DNA of 64,000 bases, from the NCBI GenBank assembly GCA_018136815.1, contig CM030931.1, positions 857,511 to 921,510 on the forward strand, read 5' to 3'. Position 1 is the stretch's first letter, and each line of letters opens with the position of its first letter. The translations under genes were made by a program, and so were the position numbers. Of the stretch, positions 10,882 to 21,986 are shown one piece after another. Below the pieces are notes generated by a model. The model searched no databases and was not told the origin of the DNA. It saw nothing but the letters and a program-made list of their open reading frames with translations. This DNA is from Isochrysis galbana (Eukaryota; Haptophyta; Isochrysidales; Isochrysidaceae).

Positions 10882-11910
10882 TCATGTCCCGCGCGTCGTG
10901 GCCTCTGGTTCCGGCTGCTTGCCTCCCTCCAAGGCAGCAGGGGCGGTAGGCGAACGCGATAGGGGAATGCCCGAGAGCGACTTGCTCATGTTGGTGCTGG
11001 AAGCTGAACGCGGCATGGCGGAGGAAGTACGCACACGTTGACGCCGCGGCGCCTCGACGCATATCGCGCCCTCGACGTAACCGTGCGGCGTGCGCAGCGT
11101 TGTGCTCACTGATCGCACCATCCCTATCGGAGCAAGTCCCCCATCAGTAGATTGCCTATCTGAGGAAGTGGATGGCGTGCTGCTCGCTCTGCTCGAGGAC
11201 AGGTCGGCCGCGGGCGAATGGAGACCTTCGGCATGTCGAGGCCGCTGCAACCGAGGTGCCGCGTTTTCCATGTTGGCGATGGTGAGATCGCGCTTCATTC
11301 CTAATCCATCAAGAGCTGCCGCAGGAGCCATGGCCTTTGCTTGTTGTTGATACACTGCAAGCTCTTGCTTCAACATGGTCACGGCTCGTCTGAGGCTCGC
11401 GAGTTCGGATTCATGAGCACCTTCGCGGTTATGGCAAGTAGAGCGCTTAGCTAGTATCTGGCTGAGCTTGACCGTAGTCCTCTGATGCTCTCTTTTCTCC
11501 ATAATGAGCTCCTGCTCGAGCAGACCCATCCGTCGCACTGTGCTAAGCCTTTCGCTCTCCAGCTCGATGAGCTTGCGCTTGAGCGCGCTCACAACCTCGT
11601 TCAGCATGATGTCGTCGCCTGGAGAGATGTGCTGCAACATCGTCGATTGCTCCACAGCCGAGGGGGCAGCCGCAGCCGCAGCTGAGGGCACAGTGCATGC
11701 GACAGGCGGTGCCACCTCACACCTCGCTATCGGCGGCTCGTCGTGGTCGACTGGCACACCGGGGTCGAGCGCCTCGGTCTGGTTCCGCTCTGCCCATGAG
11801 AACCCCGCGTGCTTCACCGCAAACAGCAGCTCGGCGGCGGCGTGCGGGTTGTTGCTCACGTGCTGGGCGGCCGCCATGAGGGGGCGTTCGGAAGTTTCGC
11901 AGAACAACAA
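10882..11910 (-). CDS. Coiled-coil protein of unknown function
   Basis: A single open frame of 342 residues; the likelier start is the Met of MAAAQHVSNNPHAAAELL, 11 residues in. Residues about 20-45 (NNPHAAAELLFAVKHAGFSW) are hydrophobic and helical. A Pro/Ala-rich linker follows, then a coiled coil at about 100-195 with heptad Leu spacing (NEVVSALKRKLIELE, GLLEQELIMEKREHQ, LRRAVTMLKQELAVYQQQ). The last 140 residues are Ser/Arg-rich and look disordered, with several R-S-x-S sites that could be phosphorylated. No enzyme motif was seen. It resembles cytoskeletal or centrosomal adaptor proteins only in general build. Confidence 0.7.
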   Translation of the reverse strand: MLFCETSERPLMAAAQHVSNNPHAAAELLFAVKHAGFSWAERNQTEALDPGVPVDHDEPPIARCEVAPPVACTVPSAAAAAAPSAVEQSTMLQHISPGDDIMLNEVVSALKRKLIELESERLSTVRRMGLLEQELIMEKREHQRTTVKLSQILAKRSTCHNREGAHESELASLRRAVTMLKQELAVYQQQAKAMAPAAALDGLGMKRDLTIANMENAAPRLQRPRHAEGLHSPAADLSSSRASSTPSTSSDRQSTDGGLAPIGMVRSVSTTLRTPHGYVEGAICVEAPRRQRVRTSSAMPRSASSTNMSKSLSGIPLSRSPTAPAALEGGKQPEPEATTRGT

Positions 11911-12204
11911 TCAGCGCCGCGTGGTAGCTTCACCGACCCTTCCGGATTTGGCAGAGAAGCGCGAAGCGAACGAACGGACGTGGCCGAGTGTTACAACTTA
12001 TAGCTCCACAGGACACCTTGACCCTAGATGCGAAATACAGAGCCGGGTGACAGATATACTAAGAAATACAGCAGCTACAATATGCATTTTTAATAATAGT
12101 AAATAATGCTATATCCTAGTCAAGCCCACTAGCTATAATCTATAATTGGTCATAATTTTTTATTTGTAGTCCCGGAATCAGGCAAAAAGCGTTAATTTGT
12201 CCAC
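11911..12204. other. Intergenic with a MITE half-copy
   Basis: ACCCTAGATGCGAAATAC around 12023-12040, followed by GAGCCGGG, is a near match to one end of the MITE at 12205-12391. It looks like a decayed or partial copy. Confidence 0.55.
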
Positions 12205-12391
12205 ACCCTAGATGGGAAATACGGTGCCGGGGCCTGCAAATACAGCCAAATACATATGTATTTGGCCTCCGGCCAAATACATTTCAAATACATTCGAGGC
12301 CTACAACCCAGGACGCGCTTCAAATACAGCCAAATACATATGTATTTGGCCTCTGGCCAAATACGGTGAATACGTATTTCCCATCTAGGGT
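12205..12391. mobile_element. MITE with 18-bp perfect TIRs and 4-bp target duplication
   Basis: The left end ACCCTAGATGGGAAATAC (12205-12222) is exactly complementary to the right end GTATTTCCCATCTAGGGT (12374-12391). CCAC flanks both sides (12201-12204, 12392-12395). The 187-base body is internally repetitive: AAATACAGCCAAATACATAT and TATTTGGCC occur twice and can pair with each other, so the whole element can fold. There is no coding capacity. The superfamily cannot be assigned from a 4-base duplication alone. Confidence 0.85.
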
Positions 12392-12430
12392 CCACACCCC
12401 TGCTAGCATGAAGAACCTCCCCTTCCGTAG

Positions 12431-12515
12431 GGCGGTCAAACAGGGGCTTTTTGACTACTAGTAAAGGTCAGACTGTATTCTTTGACCGTGGCGCGATGCC
12501 CAATGAAAAACCTCC
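12431..12515. repeat. Dispersed short repeat, copy 1
   Basis: It starts GGGCGGTCAAA and later reads TTTGACCGTG, then GATGCCC. A second copy at 30538-30622 has the same layout (GGGCGGTCAAAGAGG ... TTTTTGACCGTGAGCGG), with a different, T-rich middle. The two ends are inverted (CGGTCAAA/TTTGACCG), so each copy can fold into a stem-loop. Confidence 0.6.
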
Positions 12516-13410
12516 ACGGGGGGCCACCTACCACCACGAAAATCTTCACTCGGACGAGTTCAGGAAGCTATCATTTTACGAAACGATACCTTTTCGATAG
12601 CGACGCCAAGTATTCAGTCATAAGTCATAATCATAAAGCTGATATAGGCTCACGACATACATACGGGGACAAATTGTATGACTCGCTTGGAAAAAGCCCG
12701 CAATAAGGGCACAAAGAGAAGTCCGTTGGGGAGAGAAGAGAGAACCCTCGGCTTACTTGTTGGACCGCCCGCCGCTCGCGTTGCCCCTACCTTTTCCCCG
12801 CACGGTGTGAAATAAAATTGGTAATTTGATTTTTATATTTGGGCTAACCAAACTGCATATATTTGCTCATATTTTTGGCACATGTTTGGGCGGGTTTTCA
12901 TTGAAATACCCGCCTATCCCAAACACCAGACACCGACACACAACACAACAGCACACAACAACGCACAAATGCACACACACAGCAGGACGGAGCGGTAGGT
13001 AGCGGAAGGCAAGCAGTTGACATGGACACAACAGCAACACACAGCAACACACAACTGCACATAGCAACACTTAGCTGCATACAGCTACACATCAACGTAG
13101 CAGCGCACACGCACCCACACATACACACACAGCAGCACGGAGGCGGGGCGGGGCGGCATGCGGCGGCGTGCAGCGGGACGGTAATTGGGGCGGCATGTAG
13201 CCGGATCGGTGGCGGGCCGCGCAGGGCGGGGGATGGGGTGGCGGGTCGCGGGGAGCGCGAAAAAATTGGGATTGTAACCTTCGATTTGACCCACTTGTAA
13301 AAATGGCTTAAAATGGGGCTTTGAGTTGGTGCTAGATTCATCCCGAGATCGAAATAGAAGCCCCCCAACAGCGCATAGCTTATCAAAACGTGATTCGTTC
13401 ACCAAACGGA
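12516..13410. other. Intergenic, CA/GT-rich
   Basis: ACACA-type low complexity lies at about 12925-13135, followed by G-rich sequence. The open frames here are repeat-driven. No gene was seen. Confidence 0.5.
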
Positions 13411-16400
13411 TCATTGGTGTTGTTCTTTGAGCTTGTTGGAAAGCAACGCATGGCACGCTAATGCGAGGGCCTTACAGCCGTCGTCCACATCAGCTGCGAC
13501 GACGTCTCCTAGCCACTCGTGGATGTCATCGAGAGCAGAGCTAAGCTCTTGCAGCACAATTATAGATGAGAGCGATTGGGCGATAGTCCCCACGCAAACC
13601 AGCACTGCGCGCCGAACCTGCAACGAGAATTTCGGGCCCGCATGAAGAGATGTCACATTACAGGAGCGCCAAGCTATTGCTCGTGCGGCAAGGAATGCCG
13701 GAGGGTGCCAGCATGGAATTCATGCGGTAACGAGCGCGGCAGGAACTCTATGCATGAGAGTGTTTGTGAGGCGATATGATGGATGCAAGGCAGCGTCGGA
13801 CGGAGCCGCTCACCACTGCTTCTTCATGCATTCGAAGCACCCATGACAAGTCGCATAGAGCGCGCGCCATCGGCCGAGCGCATGGATACACTCCAGCTCC
13901 CCGCAACAAGGTTGCGAGGGTCAGGAGAAGTGCCTCTAGTAGGAAGCAATCGTCGCCTGCAGGCGAACATTTTTGTGAGTAAAGCTCGGGCCCGTGCGGA
14001 ATGCTCTGAGGGCTGCCGCCAGGGCATTGAAACGGGGTGCTTGGCAGTGGTGGGGAGATGCAATCCAAAAAAGCTCCAGGTGCGGCGTCGTGAGTGCGGA
14101 CTGCCGGGGTGAAGATGTCTTTCATGCTTCCCCACAACCCACCCGCTCCAATAGTGATCATCAGTTTATGGACTTGAACACAAGCAGTGCACTCACCAAG
14201 CATTTTGAAAGCGTTCGTGGGATCATCGTATCGTTGCATCAACGGAAAGAAGAACATGGGAGCTACTGTCGCCAACCGGCTTGCCGCCGCAGGTGCACGA
14301 GGACGCGGTGCAGAGTGGAAACGGCGAGTCTTTCCGAGCAGACGCGTAGTGACGCCGTGGGCCGTGCTCGATGTGCGCTCGTCTGAGCTGGCCACGATAG
14401 TGGCGCTGCTATCGGTGCTGCCGGAAAGGGTGGAGGGGGGGAGTCCCATCTCCTCTGCAGCCGCACGAATCGCCGCCAGCGCTTCCATTCGCATTTCTAG
14501 AGTATGGTTGCTCCCAAAGAATTCGTCGACAAGGTGCGGCGCCATCTCTTCGGGGCATGCGACGGTTAATGCAACTAGCGCTGAACGCCGCCACGTGCCA
14601 AAATGGGGGAGTGAGTATTGGTTGGTCAAGTGAAGGAGAGTCCGGCCCAATGGTACGGCGAGAAGGCGCAGCTCGGCGGCGCGGCCCGTGACTGGTGCAG
14701 CACGTTGAGCATCACCCATACCCATGTAGGACGGCGGCCGAGGTGCTGGGGCACAAGATGCAATTAGGCGAGAAGCAGAGGAGAGTGAGGCGGTGAAGAT
14801 TTCGTGTTCACCTTCTCGAGCGCGTAGCCCGGAGAGCAGCTAAGACGAGGGAAAGCGGCGGGTGGGCAAGATCGGTCGTTAAGACTTACGTGTGATGAGC
14901 GATCGAGGCAAGGTGTACGTATTGGCCATCGGCAAGTGGCGGGGCAGCAAATGCGAAGTGTGCGTGGCGATCCCGCCCGGTTCCTAGGGAGAAGTGCCAC
15001 GGCCCTCTGCTATGGAGGAGGGGGGGGTCGTAGTGGGGAACGGCGGAGCCCCTTGCTAACCTGTCGCAGATGGCGTGGAGCAGCCGCGGGTTGTAGGTCG
15101 GTCCTATCATCGGTCAAGTCAAAGGCTTCGAGAGACTCTTGATTCGACGAGCCGCTGCACTCGCTGCCGCTGTCTGTGTCGCTCTCGCTTCGTCCCTCGT
15201 CCTCCGCATCAGAACAATTCGCCTTGGTCGGAGCACCTTCGGCATCAGGATGGTGTTTCCGGTGACTCGTCTTACTACTCATGTCCTCGGTGAGAGGATG
15301 TGCATCCATTTCCACCTCTTCCTCCTTGGCCCACGCCAGTTGCACTGTGGCGAATGGATCCGCCTCTTCCTCGGAAGAGCCCTCGTCTCCGTTCCCATAA
15401 GCCGCCGCTGCCGCCGCGACTGCCGCCGAATGCTTACGCCGTCTACGACGTCGAATTTTGCTCCCTTTCGTCTTTTCACCGCCTACTTCTTTTGGGGGGG
15501 GCACCAAGCCCTCTTGTTCGCCGTCTGCGATACTCTCGATCTCCTCGTCCGAATCCCCATCAAACTTGATGGGATTAGAAGGGTCGATCACAGCTGAAAC
15601 CTTTTCTGCAACGTCCATTCCCAATCGCCGTGTCCTCGCCGCTGGAGATTGCAGGTGGCACTGAACACCTTCTAGCAAGGATGGCATTAGCAGCTGAGCC
15701 TCAACACGAGGCAAAGAGGCAATTCCCACGACGAGCACTCGTGACAGGTATTCCTGCTGTGCGAGTGGAGCGGCTGCAACGTGCAGCGAATTCGACCAGG
15801 CCGCAGCGACTCCGAGCAAAGCCGAAGGGAGAGCACCGCAGCGGTGGTCAAGCGTGCTGACATGTGCTTGGTTGCCATCCGGTGCCACAGCACGTAGGAG
15901 CGCAATTGTATACTCCACCGTTCGTAGAGGCAGCACTCGCGTCAGAAGAAGACGCGACGACAGCACGAAGCGAGCAGTCGGGGAACCGCCGAGAAGTGGC
16001 TTCAGCAGGTCGCAAAGCGTGGCGGCGCTCTGCTGACTGCTAGCGGCATGGCGGATGAGAGCCTCGAGTAGCGATTCAACACTGCCACTAGGGACATGCT
16101 GAAGGACAGCTGCTGCAACATCTTGCCGCCATCGTCGAGGATGGGGTGGTTTTGACGATGGTAGTAGCAGTATCATCGCCTCGTTCAGTCTCGCACGCCT
16201 AGCCAATCGACCCAACAAGACACCCCCAAAGCGAGCAATTGCCGAGGCCTGGGAGTTGGATGAGTACCCACTTTCGTGCAAGCTGAAGCTCTTGCCGGAC
16301 GTGGTGACACATGTGCCAGCCGGCACTTCATGATCTTTGATGGCACGACCCGGAGGCTCGGTGGCTTCGCAAGCACTCTGGAAATCAGCCAATATCCGCT

Positions 16401-17193
16401 CGAGAACAACCCTGCCGAAGACTTCTGCGCGAAGGCCGCTTGGGGGCGCGCCGCCTAGAGCATTGGCTAGTAAATCAGGCAATGTCACAATGAGCGAAAC
16501 GAGCTCATCAACCTCTGCCTCGTCGACTGAACCGGCGGCACTTATGCCGGGGATACGCGTCAATGATCGCCCCGGAGCTGCGCTTTTGATCACAGCAGTG
16601 CCATCCAGCAGTTGCCGTGATAGCCCAGAGGCTACGATGGACTGCAATAGCTCACAACAAAAGTAAGCACGCTGACGATGGAACGCACGCTCCTGAGCCG
16701 CCTCCTCTCGCGAAACCTCTGCTTCACCTTCGTCCATTGATTCCTCGAGATCGTTGCCCGTTTTTCTCGCCACAGATCTGCCGGGCCGTAGGGCGGAGGA
16801 GATGGCCTCGAGAGCTAGCAGAGCAGGCGCTTGGACAAAGAGAGGTTGGAGCCACTCATGCAGCTCTTCCTTTGTCAGTACACCGAGCCAGTTTCGGAGG
16901 ACGGGCCCGAGAAGCACAGCGGCCCAACGCGCGTAGTGCCGGCTTATAAAGAGCCGCGCGAGCTCGGCACGACGACCAGCGCACTCTTGGAGTAAATCTG
17001 CTGCTACGCGAGAGAGACCGAGCGTCTCAGCGGTTGCCGGCTCGTGGGCGAGCTGCGCGTGGGGAAGAAGGAGGCAGAGTGTGGCGGAGAGGGCAAGATG
17101 CGCCGAGCCAACCTCGCGCGCCTCGCGCAGCACGCGCGCCGCCACTGCCAGCAGCGCAGAGATTGCTGCCGACCACTCGGAGGTGTCGGCCAT
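13411..17193 (-). CDS. TELO2: TELO2/Tel2 (telomere length regulation, TTT complex)
   Basis: Exon 1 is 17193-15061 (711 codons). A small, uncertain exon probably lies at about 15000-14890, then an exon ends at 14143, then 13956-13814, then 13617-13411. Clear introns: 14142-13957 (phase 1, GTGGGT...CTGCAG) and 13813-13618 (phase 0, GTGAGC...TTGCAG). Tel2 landmarks are LLEGVQCHLQSPAARTRRLG followed by DVAEKVSAVIDPSNPIKFD; the acidic linker; FDLTDD...APRHLR; WRRSALVALTVACPEEM; APMFFFPLMQRYDD; LCDLSWVLRMHEEAVVRRAV across the last splice; and a closing helical repeat with CKALALACHALL. With TTI1/TTI2, Tel2 matures PIKK kinases (ATM, ATR, mTOR) through Hsp90-R2TP. The acidic Ser/Asp linker is a plausible CK2 site for R2TP binding. 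MADTSEW at 17193 is preferred over an upstream in-frame Met at 17223. Confidence 0.9.
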
Positions 17194-17449
17194 CTCGACG
17201 CCACGCGCGAGGGGACGCCCCACGCCGCGGGGGGAGAGCCCGCGCTATTCCCTTCATTCAGATGGAGAGACATTTTATATTAGTTGATGGAGGGGGCTTT
17301 AGCCCAAGTTGTTGGGCCAAAAAGAGAGGGACAGAGAGAGAGAGGAGAGAGAGAGAAGAGGCGAGACGGAATGTCCGAGCGAGTTTTATAGTCATAGTAG
17401 ATTAGGCTATTGTCTGTCCTCTGTCGTCTGTACTCCTAGCTGTAAGATT
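17194..17449. other. TELO2 upstream region
   Basis: A GA-rich tract lies at about 17325-17365, and the rest is unremarkable. It is probably the promoter and 5' UTR of the minus-strand TELO2 gene. Confidence 0.4.
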
Positions 17450-17800
17450 AATTAAATTCTTAATAGTCTCACCGCACACGCGGCCGTGGTTCCTCTGCTT
17501 TCAACCCACGCAGCAAAACTTTCTACACACCCACTCCCCCGGCCCTTTGCCCCCCGCCACCAGCCACCAAGCACCAGGCGACTCCCCCCGTGCACTACTA
17601 GCTACTAGGGGGATAGGGGCGAAGGGCTTAGATATGGTCCGGTGGCCCGCGCCCCCCCCCCCCCCCCGGTGGTCCGTTCCCCCCTTCCTCCTGCGCCTAC
17701 CGGGCTGGCGGCGTCCTTAGTCCCGACTTCTCCTGTAAACAGGCGCGAGACTTACAAGGCGCGAGACTTACAAATTTTTCGGTGAGCTAGCGGAGCTCTC
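17450..17800 (-). mobile_element. LINE-derived 3' remnant
   Basis: It matches the left part of the element at 39527-40281 and the piece at 46860-47040. Shared blocks are CACCGCAC near the end, CCGGCCCTTTGCCCCCC, CACTACTAG...GGGGGAT, GGGCTTAGATATGGTCCGG and CCTGTAAACAGGCGCGAGA. GGCGCGAGACTTACAA is tandemly duplicated at 17745-17775. The T-run terminus is lost or mutated. Confidence 0.65.
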
Positions 17801-18061
17801 TCCCCGGCAGACTCATTCTCGCCAGGCTGAGTGCTGAGTCTCGAGCTTGAGACTTGAGAATGCCACGACGCAACGTCTTATTGAGATCCTTCGACACGTC
17901 TGAGATCAAGAGAGGCTGTTCGATTGAAACGACTTGGACAAGTAGCTCAAGCTCTAAGTGCGTATGTATGTCCATCATGAACGCACTGGCACTGAAGAGT
18001 ACGAATCTCATTTTCAGAAATTTTTCACGACCTCCGTGCGCAAGATGTAGCCTGCTGATTC

Positions 18062-18338
18062 TTATTCTTTGAGCTTCGTGTTCTTGTCGCCAGTCAACAG
18101 CTCCACCAGCTCGGCCTTGCCAATCTCGGAGGAGGTACGCAGCGCCTACGTCTACGTCGGATTCTGCTTGTGCGTTGGACACGGGCGTTGCTCGCGGCGT
18201 GATTGTGTGCCGCACCATGGGCGGGATGCTCTCGTCCTCGATCCCCACCGCTGCAAGCTCAGAGGCCACCTGCAATGCATGCCACTTGCTACGCAGAGAT
18301 TGCTCCCCAGGGGGAGAGGGGCGGGGGGGCGCCGACAT
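18062..18338 (-). CDS. Small protein of unknown function, apparent frameshift
   Basis: From Met at 18338 the frame reads about 68 residues that look coding (HALQVASELAAVGIEDESIP, then RHTITPRATPV), ending near 18135. The same strand continues in another frame as RTSSEIGKAELVELLTGDKN then TKLKE and a stop at 18062-18064, a plausible C-terminus. The first frame itself stays open to 17787 but that tail looks like noise. No intron large enough to fix the phase is visible, so this is a frameshift, a sequencing error or a pseudogene. I do not recognise the family. It lies head-to-head with the carotenoid oxygenase gene. Confidence 0.45.
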
Positions 18339-18829
18339 CTTCCTCTGCCCCTCGTGGCGAGCTCCCCCCGCGACAGACCCCCGCAGAACGGTGCGTGCGC
18401 TACCTTAAGGTAAGAAACCGGCATGACATCGACTTCTCGTTCTGCAGTCGCTCTGCGAGACTCTCTCTCTCTCTCTCTCCGTCCGCCTCTCCTCGGCCGA
18501 CGGCAGGAAGATTCGTCCAAAACATTCTCCGGTCCCGAGATATCTCGCGGGTCGCGGGGGGGACCGACGCCAACGGCTGTGCGTACTGCGCCTTTCGTCC
18601 CACTACTGAAGCCTATCGCCACGAAGGCGTAGGGCTAGTGGAAAGAGCTCAACAAACTCTCCTCACGATGACTCGAGTCTCCAATGAAGGCGGCGCCCAT
18701 TGGGTCGATCCCGTTGCTCCGTTGCCGTCGATCGATCGGCCTCGGTCCCTCAGCACTAAGCTCTAAGGTTATACTCACACAACGAGAAAATTCCAAGGCT
18801 CCCCCCCCTCTCGCTGGCTGCCGCGAGCG
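18339..18829. other. Divergent intergenic region with CT microsatellite
   Basis: Contains (CT)n at about 18461-18480. It separates the small minus-strand gene from the plus-strand carotenoid oxygenase and presumably holds both promoters. Confidence 0.4.
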
Positions 18830-20816
18830 ATGCTTTTGTCGGTGCTTGCCACCATCCCCGCCGTCTCCGTGCGGCTGGCAGGGGCGGAAGTGCTGAGCCC
18901 GGCGCAGCTGAAGGCAGAAGAGATCCGCCTGCGCCGCGCGCATACGCCCAAGCAAAACGCGGTGATGGAGGACCTCTTCCGGCCATGCACAGGCGAGCGA
19001 GCGGCCGTGCAGGCGAAGCTGAGGGCAGGCGCTCTGCCTGCAGATCTGCCGCGGGGCGCGGTGCTCAAGAACGGGCCCAATGCACGCTGGGGTTCGTCTG
19101 ATCCAGGGGATGGTGGCTGGCTCGATGGGGATGGGCTCGTGCACGCGGTGATCTTACCGCCAGACGAGGGCATCCCACTGTACTCGCGGGCATGGGTGCG
19201 CACAGCCGCCTTCGAGAAGGAGGAGCGCGCTCAACGTCCGCTCTTCTCGGGCTCTCTCGTTGCACCCTTTGGTCTCCGGCTGCTTGGTAACCTCGCCAAG
19301 AACGCGATCAGGGCATTCCAACCCCAGAAGGACACAGCCAATACTGGCCTTGTGCGCTTGCCGGGTGGCCGCTGCTTGGCGCTGATGGAGCAATGCCTCC
19401 CATCTGTGATCCGCCTAGGGCGTGACGGTCGGTTGGTGACGGAACAGGCCGAGTGCGACCTCGACGGCTGTCTTGTTGATATTCAGCGCTTTCCTCTTTC
19501 CCGGGGCGCGTTGACCGCACACTTCAAGACCGATGCCGGGGGCTCAGTGGGCGTAACATATTGTGCGAGTGGTACTCCAGGTGTGCGCGTTGATGTGCTC
19601 CATTCCAATGGGGTCATAGGCGCATCAAGCCTGATCGAATTTGCCGGTGGGGCGCAGACTATGGTGCACGACTGTGCCATTACTAGCCCAGCGCCAGCCG
19701 GAGGCGACGAGGCTTGTGCGGGCTACGTTTTAATCTTGGACATGCCAATGACGGTACGGCCGGAACGAATGATCTTCGACCGTTTCCCAATAGAATACGA
19801 GCCGACGAATGGTGCGCGCATCGGCCTGCTGCCGCGTGATGCGATCGGCGCCCCGAGAGCGCAAGAGGCCACCGTCTGGGTCGACGTTGATCCGTGTGTC
19901 GTCCTGCACACCGTCAACGCTTACCAGGATCCCCTAGACGCGACTATCCGCTTGACAGCGTTGCGCTCCACACCTGAGAGCCCGACCTCCTTCATCGGTT
20001 CATACACTGCGGCATACCTCTATGAGTGGGTCCTCGATCCCGCTTCTAGACGCTGCGTGTCCGAAAGATGCCTCTCACCTCTTCCCGTCGAGTTTCCGTC
20101 GCTCGACCCACGCCTCATTGGGAAGCGTGCTCGATATGGCTACGCTATTGCGCCATGCAGCATTGGAGGCCCCAACCGGTGAGCGTTAGCAGCAAAGCCT
20201 CGCGGCCTTGTCGCGTCTCCTGGTTCACACCCTTCTCCGGGCTAGCTGCTTCATCCGCATGAGTCGCACTGTGGTTTTAGCCCCTCCTACCCCCGCACGC
20301 ACGAGGCGAGCCATGTCTCGATTGTCACTGTGTTCGAGCCTGCCATAGTTGCTTGACGATCTCGTCTCCCTGATCAGGCACGGTCCGCCGTCTGAGGGCA
20401 TCTTGATCGACGCTGTTGTCAAGTTCGACTTGGAGAACGGGAATGTGGCCTCTCGATGGCAGACACCTGAAGGCTGGTGGCTTACGAGCGAGCCCACATT
20501 TGTGCCGCGCATCACGGACGACGATCCCAAACCCACCACTGAGGGTGATGATGGCTACTTGCTCGTATTTTGCACGCGATCGGCCGCCGGCGAGAAGGGC
20601 ACCGAGAACAATTCGCGAAACCGGGAAAGTACCGGAGGCATCATGGCAGAACAGGAAGACGGGCGCACTTCGAGACTCTTTGTGCTCGACGCCTCATCTG
20701 CAACGCCTGACGAACATCAAGGGACACGCATGGAGGCGGTCGCGGAGTTCGATCTTGGCGAGGCTGTACCATATGGACTGCACTCCCTGTGGATCCCCTA
20801 CGAGGAGTTGCAATAG
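18830..20816 (+). CDS. Carotenoid cleavage oxygenase (RPE65/CCD family)
   Basis: Two exons, 18830-20178 and 20378-20816, give 595 residues. The intron 20179-20377 is phase 2 (GTGAGC...GATCAG) and joins GGPNR to HGPPSEG in frame. CCD landmarks: LPRGAVLKNGPNARWG, WLDGDGLVHAV, TAHFKTD, MVHDCAITSP (iron His), VVLHTVNAYQD (iron His), PVEFPSLDPRLIGKRARY, SEPTFVPR, DDGYLLVF and PYGLHSLWIP (last iron His). The enzyme uses Fe(II) and O2 to cleave carotenoid or stilbene double bonds. The first 20 residues (MLLSVLATIPAVSVRLAGA) are hydrophobic and could be a signal or targeting peptide. The variant DGDGLVHA and RPE65-like length do not tell which substrate is used. Confidence 0.93.
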
Positions 20817-20870
20817 GAGGCGGGACTGAGCTTTGTTCCTCGACTTCAGCAGAGCAACTCGTGAATACAG

Positions 20871-21312
20871 CCTCGTAGTAAGCTTCAGATGTCATGGTCT
20901 GCTTCCATATCCCTCTCGGCATATACTGCACAGTTCATTGTACCGGGCTTTAGCGGAGCAATTTTTGAATGCAATCTCGTAGTAAGCTTGAGATGGAATG
21001 AACGGCTTACATCTCCTTCGCGGCATATACTGCACAGTTCATCGTACCGGACTTTAAGGGAGCCATTTTTGAATGCAGTCTCGTAGTAAGCTTCAGGTGG
21101 AATGATCGGCTTCCAGGTCATCGGCATATACTACACACTTCATTGTACCGCACAACAAAGCGCGATTTCATAGACAGAGAATTAATAGGCGCTTATGCGT
21201 AAGCTTCAGGTGGAATGATCGGCTTCCAGGTCTTCGGCATATACTACACACTTCATTGTACCGCACAACAAAACGCGATTTCATAGACAGAGAATTAATA
21301 GGCGCTTATGCG
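20871..21312. repeat. Short satellite array downstream of the CCD gene
   Basis: About four units contain GTAGTAAGCTTCAG, GGAATGATCGGCTTCC, CGGCATATACT and TTCATTGTACCG. The HindIII-like AAGCTT cores are spaced about 104, 104 and 113 bases (20881, 20985, 21089, 21202). The last two units add a block with CGCGATTTCATAGACAGAG and are nearly identical, so they are the most recent duplication. Confidence 0.85.
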
Positions 21313-21972
21313 CGCCCGCAACTGCGCGTTGTGCTCGTTTTTGCACTCGCATTCGCAAGTGCGCGTTCGCGTTGCGTATTGATGCGTCCATCTCGTATGT
21401 CATTTTTATTCCTTTACGTTCAGGGCCAAGCAAGAAAATGATTAGAAATGTCTCGTGGAAGTTGGGCAAACTTTTAGCGCCCGAAAAAGTTTAGCAAATT
21501 TGGGGTGCTCGTGCTCAGATCTCGGAGCTGCCAAATAAGTTGCTTAATTTGGGCAATAATAATAACATCTGAGAGTCAGTACCACTACTTTCACTAGCCC
21601 AGTACCATCACGACAACCCTCAGCCAAGGCGCACTTGCCCGTACACAAGAGACTGAAACCTCAGGATCGGGATCGGGTTTTTTGCCCCCCCCCCCCCGGG
21701 ACCCCGATAGACTTTTTTTACCCCAGACCCCCTCCCCCGCTTAAAAAAAAGAGGGCTTGGAGGGTTCACTCCTTCTTTTTCAATATCGCTTTCGCTTCCG
21801 GGGTCAGGGCCATTGTGGTGGACTGGTTGGAGTTGTGGCTGTGGTGTAGGGGGCTTCCGCGGGGGGGGGAAACCGACGGCGGACAGTCAGTGCGAGGAGG
21901 AGGGAACCGGGGTGCGACGACGGAAGGGGGGCGTTGGCTCCTGTGGGGTAACATATATTTGGTTCTTTTTTT
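21313..21972. other. Intergenic with dispersed repeat fragment
   Basis: The stretch 21572-21650 (AGTACCACTACTTTCACTAG, ACCATCACGACAACCC, CACTTGCCCGTAC) recurs at about 44723-44792. C-runs lie at about 21685. No gene was seen. Confidence 0.5.
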
Positions 21973-21986
21973 CTTGCTTCTTGGTC

